Assembly: GCA_964017065.1 (NCBI GenBank)
Contig: OZ024783.1
Location: 11,064,885 to 11,128,884 of the forward strand
DNA length: 64,000 bases
Source of the DNA: Haliclona indistincta
Taxonomy: Eukaryota; Porifera; Demospongiae; Haplosclerida; Chalinidae
Reading direction: 5' to 3'
This document shows, piece by piece, positions 11,762 to 21,987 of this stretch. How positions within the stretch are numbered: the stretch's first letter is position 1; every line of letters starts with the position of its first letter. The translations under genes were made by a program, and so were the position numbers. Below the pieces are notes generated by a model. The model was not told the DNA's origin and ran no database searches. It saw nothing but the letters and a program-made list of their open reading frames with translations.

Positions 11762-12691
11762 ATGGAAACGACAGGGCAGGTCTACAGCTACTACTTCACA
11801 AGAGAATACTGTCCACAAATTGTTCTTTTGATTCTGTGGGCACTAGCGCTACTACTTATTCCAGTACAACTGATGCTCAATCGAAGCCACAAAGTACAGC
11901 GCCATTGTATCACACAATTCTTGATTGAGAATGTCTTTAGCATTATGTTGAACAAACGCATTGATAGAGATGGTAAAGAGGTCTGCACCATATTGAACTA
12001 CAGAGTTCCAGATAGATACAAGGTCCTGATGTTGGCTATGGTGCTCACTCTCATGGGAGTTGCGTGGGTGCTGTTCTGGGATATTTTTCTCTTCCAAGAA
12101 ACACACAATTGCAGCACTGATTCAGACCTGGCTTGCTTTCCTGCATATCCTAACATGACCACTTCACGCTTGGACTGCTCTGATACAAGCTTTTTAGAAG
12201 TCAACAACATCACTTCCGTCATCTGCTACAGGTTTGTGTACAGATTAGGCCTTGCTACAGGAGCTGCATTTGGTGTGGTAACCACTATTACTATGATTAT
12301 TGCTACTATCATCTCGCTCCTTCTCAAAGTTTCCAACGGAAGTGGATGGAACAAGCATCGTGCAGTGCTCACTATAGCTATACAGATCATTACTGTAGCG
12401 ATAGCAGTGAGTGCCGCCATAGCAATATATGTGGTTGAGAGGAGCACGTCCTCTGTTGAAATACAAGCAATCAGAATCGTGAGAGACTCGTCAGTCACGT
12501 ATACAGTGATAGTTGAAATACAAGCAATCAGAATCGTGAGAGACTCGTCAGTCTCGTATACAGTGATATACAGTACTGTGCTGTTTCCATGGTGGTCCTT
12601 CAAGAAAATGAAAGACAATGAAAACGAAGAGGATTGTTACATCGAAGAACAAGATAAAACAAGAAGAATAGGAATCTTAGCAACATTATGA
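11762..12691 (+). CDS. 5-TM family membrane protein, 309 aa
   Basis: Intact single-exon frame. The order is a short N-terminus (GQVYSYYFTREY), TM1 about 20-38, a soluble stretch of about 60 residues with ILNYRVPDRY just before TM2 (about 90-112), and a loop with four conserved cysteines (C-S-T-D, LACFP, LDCSDT, VICYRF) and motifs NMT and NNIT. TM3, a basic link (SGWNKHRAV), TM4 and TM5 ending LFPWWSF follow, then an acidic tail. If the glycosylation motifs are used, this loop is extracellular and the C-terminus cytosolic. A 19-residue tandem duplication lies before TM5. No known family is recognised; a lineage-specific receptor or channel-like protein is possible but unproven. Poly(A) signal candidate near 12870. 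Confidence 0.8.
   Translation: METTGQVYSYYFTREYCPQIVLLILWALALLLIPVQLMLNRSHKVQRHCITQFLIENVFSIMLNKRIDRDGKEVCTILNYRVPDRYKVLMLAMVLTLMGVAWVLFWDIFLFQETHNCSTDSDLACFPAYPNMTTSRLDCSDTSFLEVNNITSVICYRFVYRLGLATGAAFGVVTTITMIIATIISLLLKVSNGSGWNKHRAVLTIAIQIITVAIAVSAAIAIYVVERSTSSVEIQAIRIVRDSSVTYTVIVEIQAIRIVRDSSVSYTVIYSTVLFPWWSFKKMKDNENEEDCYIEEQDKTRRIGILATL
12455..12568 (+). repeat. In-frame 57-bp tandem duplication
   Basis: Copies at 12455-12511 and 12512-12568 differ at one base (tcacg versus tctcg), giving two 19-residue copies starting VEIQAIRIVRDSSV. Paralogues have only one such region, so the member at 11762 is longer by 19 residues at the TM4-TM5 loop. Confidence 0.95.
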
Positions 12692-12968
12692 ATCAGAAAA
12701 GAGTGAACACACTGATTACTAGTATTTGCTGCTTTAGAGACAAGTTAAGAGTCCCAGTAGCCATTAGTTGTAATTATACCATTGTGCATAATTATTATTA
12801 TGCAGAATGACATAGATTTGACTACGAAACACATGCACCAACTCGACTGGTTGATTGGTACAATGCTTCAATAAAAAGAGATCGGAGATCTATGATACGT
12901 GGGCCAAATAGCAAAACTAAAGATGAAGTGTATAGATCATTCAAATACTAAAGATATATATAGTTTAA
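12692..12968. other. 3' flank of the 11762 gene
   Basis: Contains the probable poly(A) signal aataaa near 12870 and otherwise nothing that I can identify, up to the TTAA at 12965-12968. Confidence 0.4.
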
Positions 12969-13549
12969 CCCTTTAACCCCTATTGTTGCCATTTGGCAAC
13001 ATACATACTTCAGACACCATAACCTTATCAAAAAGTGTTAAAATATCCCAAAACTAAGCCAAATTGAAGAATACAAATAACCGCAAAAAATTGACCGGTT
13101 TTCGGCGCGCCCCCTGCGCTAAACGTTATGGCAACGGCATATATATGGCTTCAGTGCAAATTTTAGGAAAAACAAAACGGCTGCCAAGAAAATTTGGACA
13201 TTTTATGGCTTCAGGGTGCTCGCCAACACATTTTTGTGCATTCTCCATGATCTGGGCTACATTTTGCACTCACCAAAACCACTGCTATTTGTGTGTACTT
13301 TTCAGCAGCCAGCCCCAAAGTACTAACTTTGAGCAAAATTTGACGAGGTCGTTGCACTTTATCGGCTTCACATTCGAAGTGGGAGGGGCATATTGACCGA
13401 CTTGAGTGTGGGCAATTGCGGCTACTCACTGGGGTAAAAGGACGCAAATTTGAGACCAGTAGCACAAAAGACACACGAGATATTCACAAGAGAAGTGGTC
13501 AGCATTTACGAGGTTAAAATTTCAGCTGGATAATTTAGTAATTAAAGGG
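12969..13549. mobile_element. piggyBac-like MITE, TTAA target duplication
   Basis: The element is bounded by TTAA at 12965-12968 and 13550-13553 and has short inverted ends CCCTTTAA at 12969-12976 and TTAAAGGG at 13542-13549. TTAA duplication plus CCC/GGG ends is the hallmark of piggyBac-type elements (Kolobok also uses TTAA). The 581-bp interior has an open frame (13064-13396) with no transposase motif, so I call it non-autonomous. Confidence 0.65.
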
Positions 13550-13553
13550 TTAA

Positions 13554-14658
13554 AGCCAGTTATAGACATGTTAAGCTTAGAGCTAAACCATGCTTAGAGT
13601 TGTCACAACTATAAACAACATCCATAGCCACAACTGGTGCTGCGTTTATTCATAATTATTGTCACTATTAATCTTTCTTTGGTTTTTAGCTACTGATGTA
13701 CTGCTTTAAAGCTGTCACATAATCATAATTTTTTTGTTGTAATTTACACTGATCAGCAGTGAGGTGATCCCAATAGCTGATAGCTAATATTGAGGGACAC
13801 CTAAGGTAGGCTGGTGGGCTGGAGTACTTGTGATGTTTTTTCCTCCTGCTCTAGGACTCGAACCAGTGTCCTCCGGGTTATAAACCCAAGACTCTACCAG
13901 TTGAACCACAGAGCACCCAATAATTATCATGATTACTTCTGGCGTCAATCACACCTACCATGTGTCATGATTGTTCATTATAGCTAAAGAGAATTGGTCA
14001 AAATAGTGCCATATCTGCGAGCAACTGCTCACCAAAAGTAGCGCATGCCACACCAAGCATATTTTTAAACAACATGCCTACTTTTGTCCCAATGCACAAC
14101 TTGGATCAATCCAAATCGAAACCAACTCTTGAAATTGATAGGATTCGGTATGCATTCACAGCCATTCAGGTGTGAACACACTCAAACTGGAATACAATGC
14201 ACATTTATTGCACCATAGCAGTCTCAAAAGATCAAAGGCACCGCCAGGGTAATATATCGGTGAATACTCGACTCCACACAGTAAACAGTATTGACTGCGG
14301 GAGAAACTTCGGAAGGGAGTGATTCGCCCGTACCAAAGGTAGGGCAGGTTTAAGTATGTTAGTCTCCGTTGTCTTACTGATGCTAATGGGACCTCATTAA
14401 TTACCTCAATGGTACAAGTACTACAATAAGCGACTATGTCATCATTCACAAGAACTACATACACACTGTGGTAAAAAGAAAGGTTAGCTGCATTAAGTAT
14501 GAATAATTATTATTAACAACTTCCTGTTTTCATTGAAACGTTACCAATGAATAATTTTCTTTTAAAAGGGCGGAATAACAACACCCCATTTAGTTGAAGC
14601 TGGTAGAATTATTGAACAATCCTTGTGGATCGCAAGAAAAGCCTCACAATACAAAACA
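13554..14658. other. Intergenic spacer
   Basis: Apart from the tRNA-like segment at 13845-13917, I see no gene. Minus-strand frames around 14156-14464 have no recognisable domain. Confidence 0.4.
13845..13917 (-). repeat. tRNA-derived sequence (pseudo-tRNA or SINE head)
   Basis: On the minus strand the segment starts GGTGCTC and has an A-box-like TGGTTCAACTGGTAGAG and a B box GGTTCGAGTCC. It also has a possible anticodon arm (TTGGG, loop TTTATAA, CCCGG; anticodon TAT). The acceptor (GGTGCTC with GAGCAGG) and T stems pair poorly, so it is more likely a tRNA pseudogene or the head of a SINE than a working tRNA-Ile. Confidence 0.5.
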
Positions 14659-15482
14659 ATGGAGTCATCTCTACATAGCTACTACACCATTTTGCAGGCT
14701 GTGCCAGTAGGTATTTTTTTAGTGCTTATAATTGTTCTGGCTGTAATAAATGAATGCTGCAAATGTCTAAAACAACCTATTCAACTCACAAGACAACTTT
14801 TTCAAAGATTCATTGAATGGCTGGCAGAGAAAGCTTTTAGTTTTTGTCTGAAGAAGCATACAGACAATGAAGGAAAGAAGTCGTATAGAATATTAAACTA
14901 TGACATTCCAGATAAATATGTACACTATGTATTAGCCATCACAACATACTTACTGATTGCAGCTGGAGCCATAAATTTTTGGGACGAGTTTTTGTTAGAA
15001 AAATCACTTATTTGCAACATTGATCAACAGTTTGCTTGTTTTCCATCATTTCCTAATTAGACTCTCCACGCTTGAACTGCTCTGACGCAAACTATTCAGA
15101 AAAGAAAAACATCACTTCTGTCATCTGCTACAGGTTTGTGTACAGACTAGGCCCAGCCATTGGATCAGCACTCGGTACAGTAACAACCGATGCTCTCGGC
15201 ATTTGCATCATTAACTTGATCTTTCTCAAACTTTCAGATGAAAGTGTATGTAAATCATGCAGCAAACATCATAGATGGATTACTGTAGCAATACAGATCA
15301 CCGTGGAAGTAATAATATTGGGAATAGCAGCTGGTCTATCATATTTCCAATATTATATAGCATCTTCGTCAAGAGAAGAACTAGCTATTACAATTGCAAC
15401 AAACATACTCACAGTATTGGCAATATTAGTCGGCACAATTGGAACAATCTTTCTACCTTGGTATTCTACTATGAAACAATAA
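14659..15482 (+). pseudogene. 5-TM family member with frameshift
   Basis: ATG 14659 opens MESSLHSYY, TM1, a CCKCLK cluster, ILNYDIPDKY, TM2, FWDEFLLEKS and FACFPSFPN, and then meets TAG at 15058-15060. The downstream half continues one base out of frame (SPRLNCSDANYSEKKNITS, CYRFVYRLG, TM3-TM5, FLPWYSTMK) to TAA 15482. Alignment with paralogues places a 1-base loss in the short T run near 15056. The basic tail seen in the relic at 10770-11079 continues beyond the stop (about 15528-15655: EAAKEE, EHKNDVR) after an inserted A/T-rich stretch. It is either a pseudogene or a homopolymer sequencing error. Confidence 0.75.
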
Positions 15483-15655
15483 TTAATTGTTCAAATCAAC
15501 AATATATTTTATTATTTTAATAAGAGAAAGAAGGAAAGGAAGAAGCGGCCAAAGAAGAAACGACAACAAGTGAACAATCAAGAGAATAAAAAACACGAAG
15601 AAAAGGAAGTTCATGGACATAGAAAGCAAGAGCACAAAAATGACGTACGTATTCC

Positions 15656-16889
15656 CATGTCCGATTCTCTTTCGTCACAACAAAGTTTGGGGACAAACGA
15701 TTAGTAAACTATAAGTGCATATTCATGTAATTACATCAAGGTGCCAGGTCCTTATTATTATTCATGCTCTATTTGTGTGAGTGAATGCATTGTGCACATA
15801 ATTATTTCCTATAATAGTATGGCGAAATTAATACAGCAATCTGGTTCGATTCGTCTCTATTTGCACATGCTTGATTAATAAATACCCAGCGCCAATTATT
15901 AAACAGGTATATGCTGCCTACAAACGTTCAGAGGCTTGTTCCAATTTTGATCTCTGCACCAGTTTGCAAGTGGGTTGTCAGAAGCAAGCACTGACAGAGT
16001 CAAGCTTGTGGTTTTGATACAGTTTACACAATGCACAATGTATACATACTTACATTTGGCAGTAATCTTAACTTCCTGTCCAATTTGTGTTCTCACCTTG
16101 ACCTCATAGATCACGAGTTTGTCACAGCAGTCAGTTTGAGTGTTATTTATACATGTAGTTGGTTTATGTAATAAGTTGGCTAATGCTAGATTAAGCCAGT
16201 TTGAAGCCAGCTATTGCAAGATTTTTGGACGTACCAGATCTCAAGTCAAAATCCATAAGGTACGAGTGAGTGAGTGCACTTAATTTAACATAATCGCACG
16301 ATAGTGCATCCCTATGTAGGGGTGAACGGAAAACAAGATAGCGTCTACAATACAATGTATTAGCGTTCAAACGCTGATATTTCGCTTGGTGGCGAATTTA
16401 ATATGCCCAAAGACACTTATATCTGCTCTTTGGTGTTGCCCCATCTTTTCAGTAGCAAGGAGATAGTTCGAAATTGTTACTAAAGTGACGAACCTTGAAA
16501 CAGTGAAAATCGAGTTTCGTCATCTACATTTTCTTCTTTCTTTAGCGTGCCTAGCGCCTTTAAGTGAGCAGTGTCTAGACCAAAACACCAACGAACAGTC
16601 GTGACATTTTCCTGGCAGGCGCCTTTTTGAACTTCGTTTTTAGCGAAACGGCGATATAAATTCCGCGATTTCTTGATCGTGATCCATTGTCAGCTAAGTG
16701 GTAGACGCCATTATTGTGATTGCGCAATACGCATGTGACCAAGCAGTAGCTAGTGCACGTGACAAAGCACTAGCTAGAATATCGCCATATAGATCACAGA
16801 GAACACATATTGGGGTCTGGAGTCTTCGAAGAACAGTAAGCTCGTGTAGGATCACCATTCTGCGCTTGCCAGATAAGCCGTATACTTAA
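15656..16889. other. Intergenic spacer
   Basis: About 1.2 kb with no gene or repeat that I can support. Short frames at 15899-16114 (minus) and 16698-16889 (plus) carry no recognisable domain. Confidence 0.4.
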
Positions 16890-17325
16890 CTCCGGCGCGA
16901 ACTCTCACGTCGTTCAGATTTTAATGTTACGCCCACTGCGGATCATGTTTATTCCAATTGGTTGGCAAAAGCTGTTTCAAGCTGCAATAACTGCGGCAAA
17001 CAATGTTGTAGCGACAATCTGACTGCTGCTATCGTCGTTTCTACTGTCCAGGAATCCATGAGACACTTTTTCAACTGACTGACGTCGATTTTCGAAAAAG
17101 CTCCGCTTTGCAACTCGGCAGCAAAGCAACGCGATTTTGAAAAAATCGACGTTTAACAGTCTTCTGGATAGTAGAAACGACGATAGCAGCAGTCAGATTG
17201 TCGCTACAGCGTTGTTTGCCGCAGTTATTGCAGCTTGAAGCAGCTTTTGCCAACCAATTGGAATAAACATGATCTGCAGTGGGCATAACATTGAAATCTG
17301 AACGACGTGCGAGTTCACGCCGGAG
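16890..17325. mobile_element. Foldback element with about 165-bp arms
   Basis: The left arm (about 16890-17055) and right arm (about 17163-17325) are inverted copies with only scattered mismatches. They share cacgtcgttcagattt, gatcatgtttattccaa, ttggttggcaaaagctg, agctgcaataactgcgg and gtagcgacaatctgac. The roughly 105-bp centre has a second smaller inverted pair (cgtcgatttt and aaaatcgacg). It has no coding capacity. Confidence 0.85.
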
Positions 17326-17550
17326 CTATGTATAGGCCTACAAACAAGCGTGGGCGGGGCTCTTATGAAGTGCATGCATGCATGCATATGCATAGATGAG
17401 CTGATATGTACAGCATAATATTATTAGCTACAAGTTAACATAAAAAACCAACAGCTAGTAGTGGAAACAAAGACGGCTCAGTAACATGCATGATATTGAA
17501 CTGCACTTAGCTGAAAAAGAAAAAAAGGACACAAACAAGAAAAGTAAAAA

Positions 17551-17844
17551 GATTTTTATCGAAATCAAAAGGACGTAGGGATAAAGAATGGTCCATAATG
17601 TATACCAACAAGGAAATGGCAACACGCTTGACTGGATAATAGACCATGCATCCCTACATCAGTGGCTGTACATTAATATTGACTCAGTCACTGACACCAG
17701 CATTCATGGCCTATAGCCAGTACAGCAGCCACTGATGTAGGGATACATGGTAGTCAAACATGTTACTATTCCTTGTTGGTTTAGATAGTGGACCAGTGGT
17801 AGATTTCTTCATCCCTGCATCCCTTTGACTTCGATAGAAATCTT
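17551..17844. mobile_element. Foldback MITE, about 294 bp
   Basis: The ends gatttttatcgaaatcaaa and tttgacttcgatagaaatc are inverted repeats. The similarity continues inward for about 115 bp (taccaacaagg, catccctacatcagtggct). A half copy of the same family is at 6595-6775. There is no open frame. Confidence 0.8.
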
Positions 17845-18051
17845 ATTAATTTTTAATACAAGTACCCAGTGCCTAGTACAGCCATAGATATAATAATGTT
17901 CTAGCATGTCCCAGCTTCCAAAGTCAACTGAGCATTCTCCAAGTTTGCTTAAATACACAAGCATAGACAAATTTAAAAGCATGCAAGAAAAATGGATTTT
18001 TTTGCTGTAAAATATACATAACAACATTCATAATTTCTTTCCTGTAGCAAA
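17845..18051. other. 5' flank of the 18052 gene
   Basis: AT-rich. The stretch atttctttcctgtag at 18032-18046 directly before caaaATG resembles a splice acceptor, so a leader intron is possible. Confidence 0.35.
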
Positions 18052-18885
18052 ATGAGAGCTTCGGTGACCTGTCCAAATATTTTCACCTTCTATTTATGTC
18101 AGGCAATACTAATTGAAATATTTGTATGGATGGCCATATTCAGTCCATGTATACTGTATTTTAACAAATTGATATTGAAATGTTTCAAACGATTCTGTAA
18201 CAAACAACTATGGAACGAACAATGGCTACAAAAGAAAACTGACACAGTTGTGGAACATGTATTTAACAGAATATTGAAAAAGCACAGAAGTCAGGAGGGT
18301 TATATTGAACTGAACTATAAAGCTCCTCCTATCTACACAAATCTGGTGTTTGCTATCTTGATTACCTCTGTGGCGGTGCAATTTTGGGATGACTTCTTGT
18401 ACGAAGTATCATATGGTTGCGTTATTAACAGTGATACTTGTTGTTATAGACAATATCGGCTTCTAAAAGAAAATATGGACTGTTTCAACACAAGTAAGAA
18501 CATCATCAATCCAGTCATCTGCTACACGCTTGTGTTCAGTCTAGGCACTGCCTCTGGAGCTGCTCTTGGTATCATAGCAACCACTTCATTAATATTACTT
18601 ACAATAACTTGGTGTCTTTTAAAAATTTCTCATGGCTCAAGACGAACAAGGTGCCGAGCAATATTCACAGTTTTCTTTCAGGTTACTGCAACACTGGTAG
18701 TATCAACAGCTACAGGGCTACTGGGGATACATAGATTGATGTTGTATTCATCGGTCTCAATAAAACAAACCGACAAAATAGCAGAAATTTATCCCATAGG
18801 TTTCTTAATATCAATCTATATCATCTGTTTTCCTTGGAGAACGTTTGTCAAGAATGATGACACACAAGAATACAATCCCATTTAA
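18052..18885 (+). CDS. 5-TM family membrane protein, 277 aa
   Basis: Intact single-exon frame from ATG 18052, preceded by GCAAAATG as in two other members. Order: TM1 (about residues 15-40), a Cys/Lys-rich link, IELNYKAPPIY, TM2, VQFWDDFLYE, a loop with Cys including TCCY, MDCFNTS and VICY, TM3 (LGTASGAALGIIATT), TM4, and TM5 ending ICFPWRTF with a short tail. It lacks the NNIT motif (KNIINP instead) and is shorter than the 11762 member. It groups with the member at 20981 (YKAP, CCY, IYPIGxLISIYI). The function is unknown. Confidence 0.8.
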   Translation: MRASVTCPNIFTFYLCQAILIEIFVWMAIFSPCILYFNKLILKCFKRFCNKQLWNEQWLQKKTDTVVEHVFNRILKKHRSQEGYIELNYKAPPIYTNLVFAILITSVAVQFWDDFLYEVSYGCVINSDTCCYRQYRLLKENMDCFNTSKNIINPVICYTLVFSLGTASGAALGIIATTSLILLTITWCLLKISHGSRRTRCRAIFTVFFQVTATLVVSTATGLLGIHRLMLYSSVSIKQTDKIAEIYPIGFLISIYIICFPWRTFVKNDDTQEYNPI

Positions 18886-19353
18886 GTTTGATTCTCGACA
18901 TTTATATAATTATTGTGAAGATTACAACAAGAAGATGATTGTTATTGTTAAATTTCAATGCTTGCATAGTGTAAGTACATAAATAATATAGCATGCTTCA
19001 TTAATATTCATGTGTATGTACACAGTTTACTGACAGTAGTACAAATGTTTTGTTATTTGTAGCACAAATCATTCATTGTTATAATAAATTATCTTTAGCT
19101 ATATGTTTCTGTTCCTGGCACACTGTCAAACTAAAATGAATGAATTCACTTAGAGCAATCAATTACCATTGTAGTACTACAACAGCTGTACCATGAATAT
19201 AGTTTACTTGATTCTAAAGGGGTGGAACAAGACTTTGTTAAGCTTCGGCAGCCAAGACTGAACTGTAGCTGACAGTAAAGTGTTTACAGAGGCGAAACTT
19301 AGGATTGAACAAAATTTGCCTTCCAACAAGATTTCTACCTCCAAAAAACTACA
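18886..19353. other. Intergenic spacer
   Basis: AT-rich, with possible poly(A) signals (ataataaatt near 19080). No gene. Confidence 0.4.
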
Positions 19354-20265
19354 ATGGATAAATCAGGATACAACTACAGCTTCTATGTTGCATTGCAGAT
19401 CGTACCATCTTGCATCATACTAGTAACCCTATCAGTAACAACCATTGGTATTCTACTAGTATCAATCATGCTCTATCAATGCTGTAAATAACCTAAACTA
19501 ATACCTCCTGTCAAACGCATCACTCAGTGGTTGGTAGAGCAAGTCTTTAGTGTTATGCTGAAGAAGCGTACTAACAGCGAAGGTAGAAAAGTTTATACTG
19601 TACTAAACTATGAAGTTCCAGATGGATATGTACGCTTGCTGTTAGCTACAGTGCTCAATCTCATTGGAGTAGCAGTCATAAACTTTTGGAACGTCTTTCT
19701 GTTTGAGAAATCGTACATTTGCAGCACTGATCCAGATCTGGTTTGCTTTCCTCTGGTCAATGAAATGAGTCCTGAATTATCTACTCCACCGCTGGACTGC
19801 TCTAACACAAGCAACTTTCAAGAAAATAACATCACCTCTGTCGTCTGCTACATGTTTGTATATAGACTAGGCTCAGCCGCTGGATCTGCACTTGGTTTAG
19901 TAACGACCACTGCTCTGACGATTTACATCATCGATCTGCTTCTTCTCAAAGTTTCCAATGGAAGTGGATCTACCAAACATCGTGCAGTGCTCACTGTAGC
20001 TATACAGATCACTATAGTAGCAGTAACAATGGGAATTGCAGCTGGTTTAACTTATCTTCAAGTCCAAGTCGCCTCAACCATGGAAGAATACCTGGTCATA
20101 ATTTGCATCAACTTACTAATAGTTCTTGCTATATCAATCGGTACCATTTTCTTCCCATGGTGCTATTTCACGAAAGTCAACAAACAAAATAGACATGACG
20201 ATGAGCTAATGATGATTAGTCATAATATAAAAGTGGAAAATCAAGAACAGTTATATTATTATTAA
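19354..20265 (+). pseudogene. 5-TM family member with one in-frame TAA
   Basis: ATG 19354 opens MDKSGYNYSFYV and TM1 to YQCCK, then TAA at 19489-19491 (codon 46). The same frame then continues without further stops to 20265: ITQWLVEQVFSVMLKK, VLNYEVPDGY, TM2, FWNVFLFEKS, LVCFP, LDCSNTS, NNITS, TM3-TM5 and FFPWCYF, plus a long polar tail. Compared with the member at 14659 (CCKCLKQPI), the stop replaces a codon in the short link after TM1. With one lesion in 304 codons it may be a young pseudogene, an allele or a sequence error. Confidence 0.7.
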
Positions 20266-20980
20266 TAATTATGATGAACGCTAAATACATCATTAATCTA
20301 GGCAGCAATGCAATAAATTCAAGATGACCATTAATTTTCAGAGCCAGAAATTTGCATTTGTTCCTGCGCATGACGTCCACTGTCCATATTTCTGATTAAC
20401 AGCTAGCTAGGTTCCACTACCTTTCCATCCTTGAAGGCAAAGTACACAGAGAAACCATTTGACTAGAATAGTAGCTATAATAAATACCATTAAAATTGCC
20501 CTCAACTGAATCCTTCAAGTCGTTAGACACACACACGCATGAACGCACGTACACACAGCAATAGTAGTCAAATGTCAATTTGTAGAATGGCTGAGCAGCT
20601 ATTGGCTTAGTGTCAACTACAACACACACTCATAATATGCACTCAATGCAGCCAACTGTTAAATAGCAAATTGTATTCCAATCATCAATCTCATGAGTAC
20701 AACGCCCAGATCAGCAGATACTACTAAACTCACAATACACACAAAGGGTTAAATTAAACAGAAAAGTATTCATTTATAGTTTTTGCACACGACAGACATT
20801 CCATGATTGCTTAATCACATTTACTATCAATTGTTTCTGTGAATACTTGTAGTATTTGTGTCTATCAGCTGTAAATCATATTCATAATAAACATGTTACC
20901 AATATTCATTGATATGAATATGTTTAAGTATCCAGGGTTGGGATAGTTCGCTTAGTTATTTAGTAGCATATTAGAGCAAA
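20266..20980. other. Intergenic spacer
   Basis: No gene recognised. A CA-rich stretch is at 20526-20560. Confidence 0.4.
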
Positions 20981-21820
20981 ATGGGATCTTTGTTGACTAT
21001 CCCATGTCCAGATTATGGACTCATCTTTCAAATAGAGGCAATTCTGCTATTGATAGTTTCAAACATAGCCATGTTCATCGGCTTCATACCATTGTTCAAC
21101 TACTGCAGCTGGAGATGGTTCAATTGCTGGCCCAATCATCACCAGTGGCTTCAAGAAAAAGTCGATGCAGTCATAGAGCGTGTGTTTGATCAGGTCTTGA
21201 AGAAGAACGACCAAGATGAGTATTTTGTACTAGACTATAAAGCTCCCACTAACTACACAAACCTGCTGTTCCTCACTCTTGTTTTCGTCACTGTCAGCGC
21301 AATGGTGCAATTCTGGGACGAGTTCTTGTATGAGGAGTCGTTTGATTGCATCACACAGATTTACACTTGCTGTTACGGACAAATCCAAAACTCAACTCAA
21401 TACTTAGACTGCTCTGACACAAGCTATTTGGAGGACAATAACATCACATCCGTTGTCTGTCATAGGTTTGTGTTCAGAATAGGCCAAGCTGCTGGATCAG
21501 CAATCGGTATAAAAGCAACTAACGCTCTGGTCATACTTGTTATCACTTGGAGCCTTTTGAAACTTTCCGATGGATACAAGGGCAAAGGATCTTGTCGCGG
21601 AGTCATTACAGTACTCATACAAAGTGGTTCAGCTCTGATAACATTGTCAGTTACACTACTAATGTGTATCTATAACGTAGTGTCGTATCCAGGCTCCTCA
21701 CTCAAAAAGATACTGCAAATCTATCCAATAGGCATTTTAATATCAATCTACATCTTGATTTTTCCATGGACAAAATTTGAAAAGATTGACAAAGTCACAC
21801 ACACTGATAACAATCCTTGA
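20981..21820 (+). CDS. 5-TM family membrane protein, 279 aa
   Basis: Intact single-exon frame with the leader GCAAAATG. TM1 spans about residues 18-40 and is followed by a Trp/Cys-rich link (WRWFNCW). VLDYKAPTNY precedes TM2, and VQFWDEFLYEES then leads into a loop with conserved Cys, LDCSDTSYLED and NNITS. TM3 (GQAAGSAIGIKATNA), TM4 and TM5 follow, then FPWTKF and a short polar tail. It is closest to the member at 18052. Only 167 bp separate its stop from the next gene's ATG, so the promoter of the next gene lies in that gap. Confidence 0.8.
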   Translation: MGSLLTIPCPDYGLIFQIEAILLLIVSNIAMFIGFIPLFNYCSWRWFNCWPNHHQWLQEKVDAVIERVFDQVLKKNDQDEYFVLDYKAPTNYTNLLFLTLVFVTVSAMVQFWDEFLYEESFDCITQIYTCCYGQIQNSTQYLDCSDTSYLEDNNITSVVCHRFVFRIGQAAGSAIGIKATNALVILVITWSLLKLSDGYKGKGSCRGVITVLIQSGSALITLSVTLLMCIYNVVSYPGSSLKKILQIYPIGILISIYILIFPWTKFEKIDKVTHTDNNP

Positions 21821-21861
21821 CATTCATAAACAGTGCACCACATTTTATAGTAGTACACTAT

Positions 21862-21918
21862 ATAAACATGTGATAAGCATACTCACGTGATTCCTATCAT
21901 GTTATCTACTATACTACA
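21862..21918 (+). promoter_or_regulatory. Putative promoter module of the 21988 gene
   Basis: A TATA-like tataaa is followed by catgtgataa, actcacgtgat and ttatctactata. The same ordered set, at almost the same distance (about 125 bp) from the ATG, precedes the sister gene at 23560. Two E-box-like CAYGTG sites flanking GATAA suggest bHLH- and GATA-type binding, by inference only. Confidence 0.5.
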
Positions 21919-21987
21919 TAATGTCAACAAGACACTGCTGAGCTGATCTGTGCACTCGCCAGTGATCCCAGACTTATAACGGCAACA

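Noticed and set aside
12226..12618. Minus-strand frame of 130 codons
   Set aside because: It is the antisense of the intact 11762 gene and has no family features.
13845..13917. Functional tRNA-Ile(UAU)
   Set aside because: Acceptor and T-stem pairing is poor, so I kept it only as a tRNA-derived sequence.
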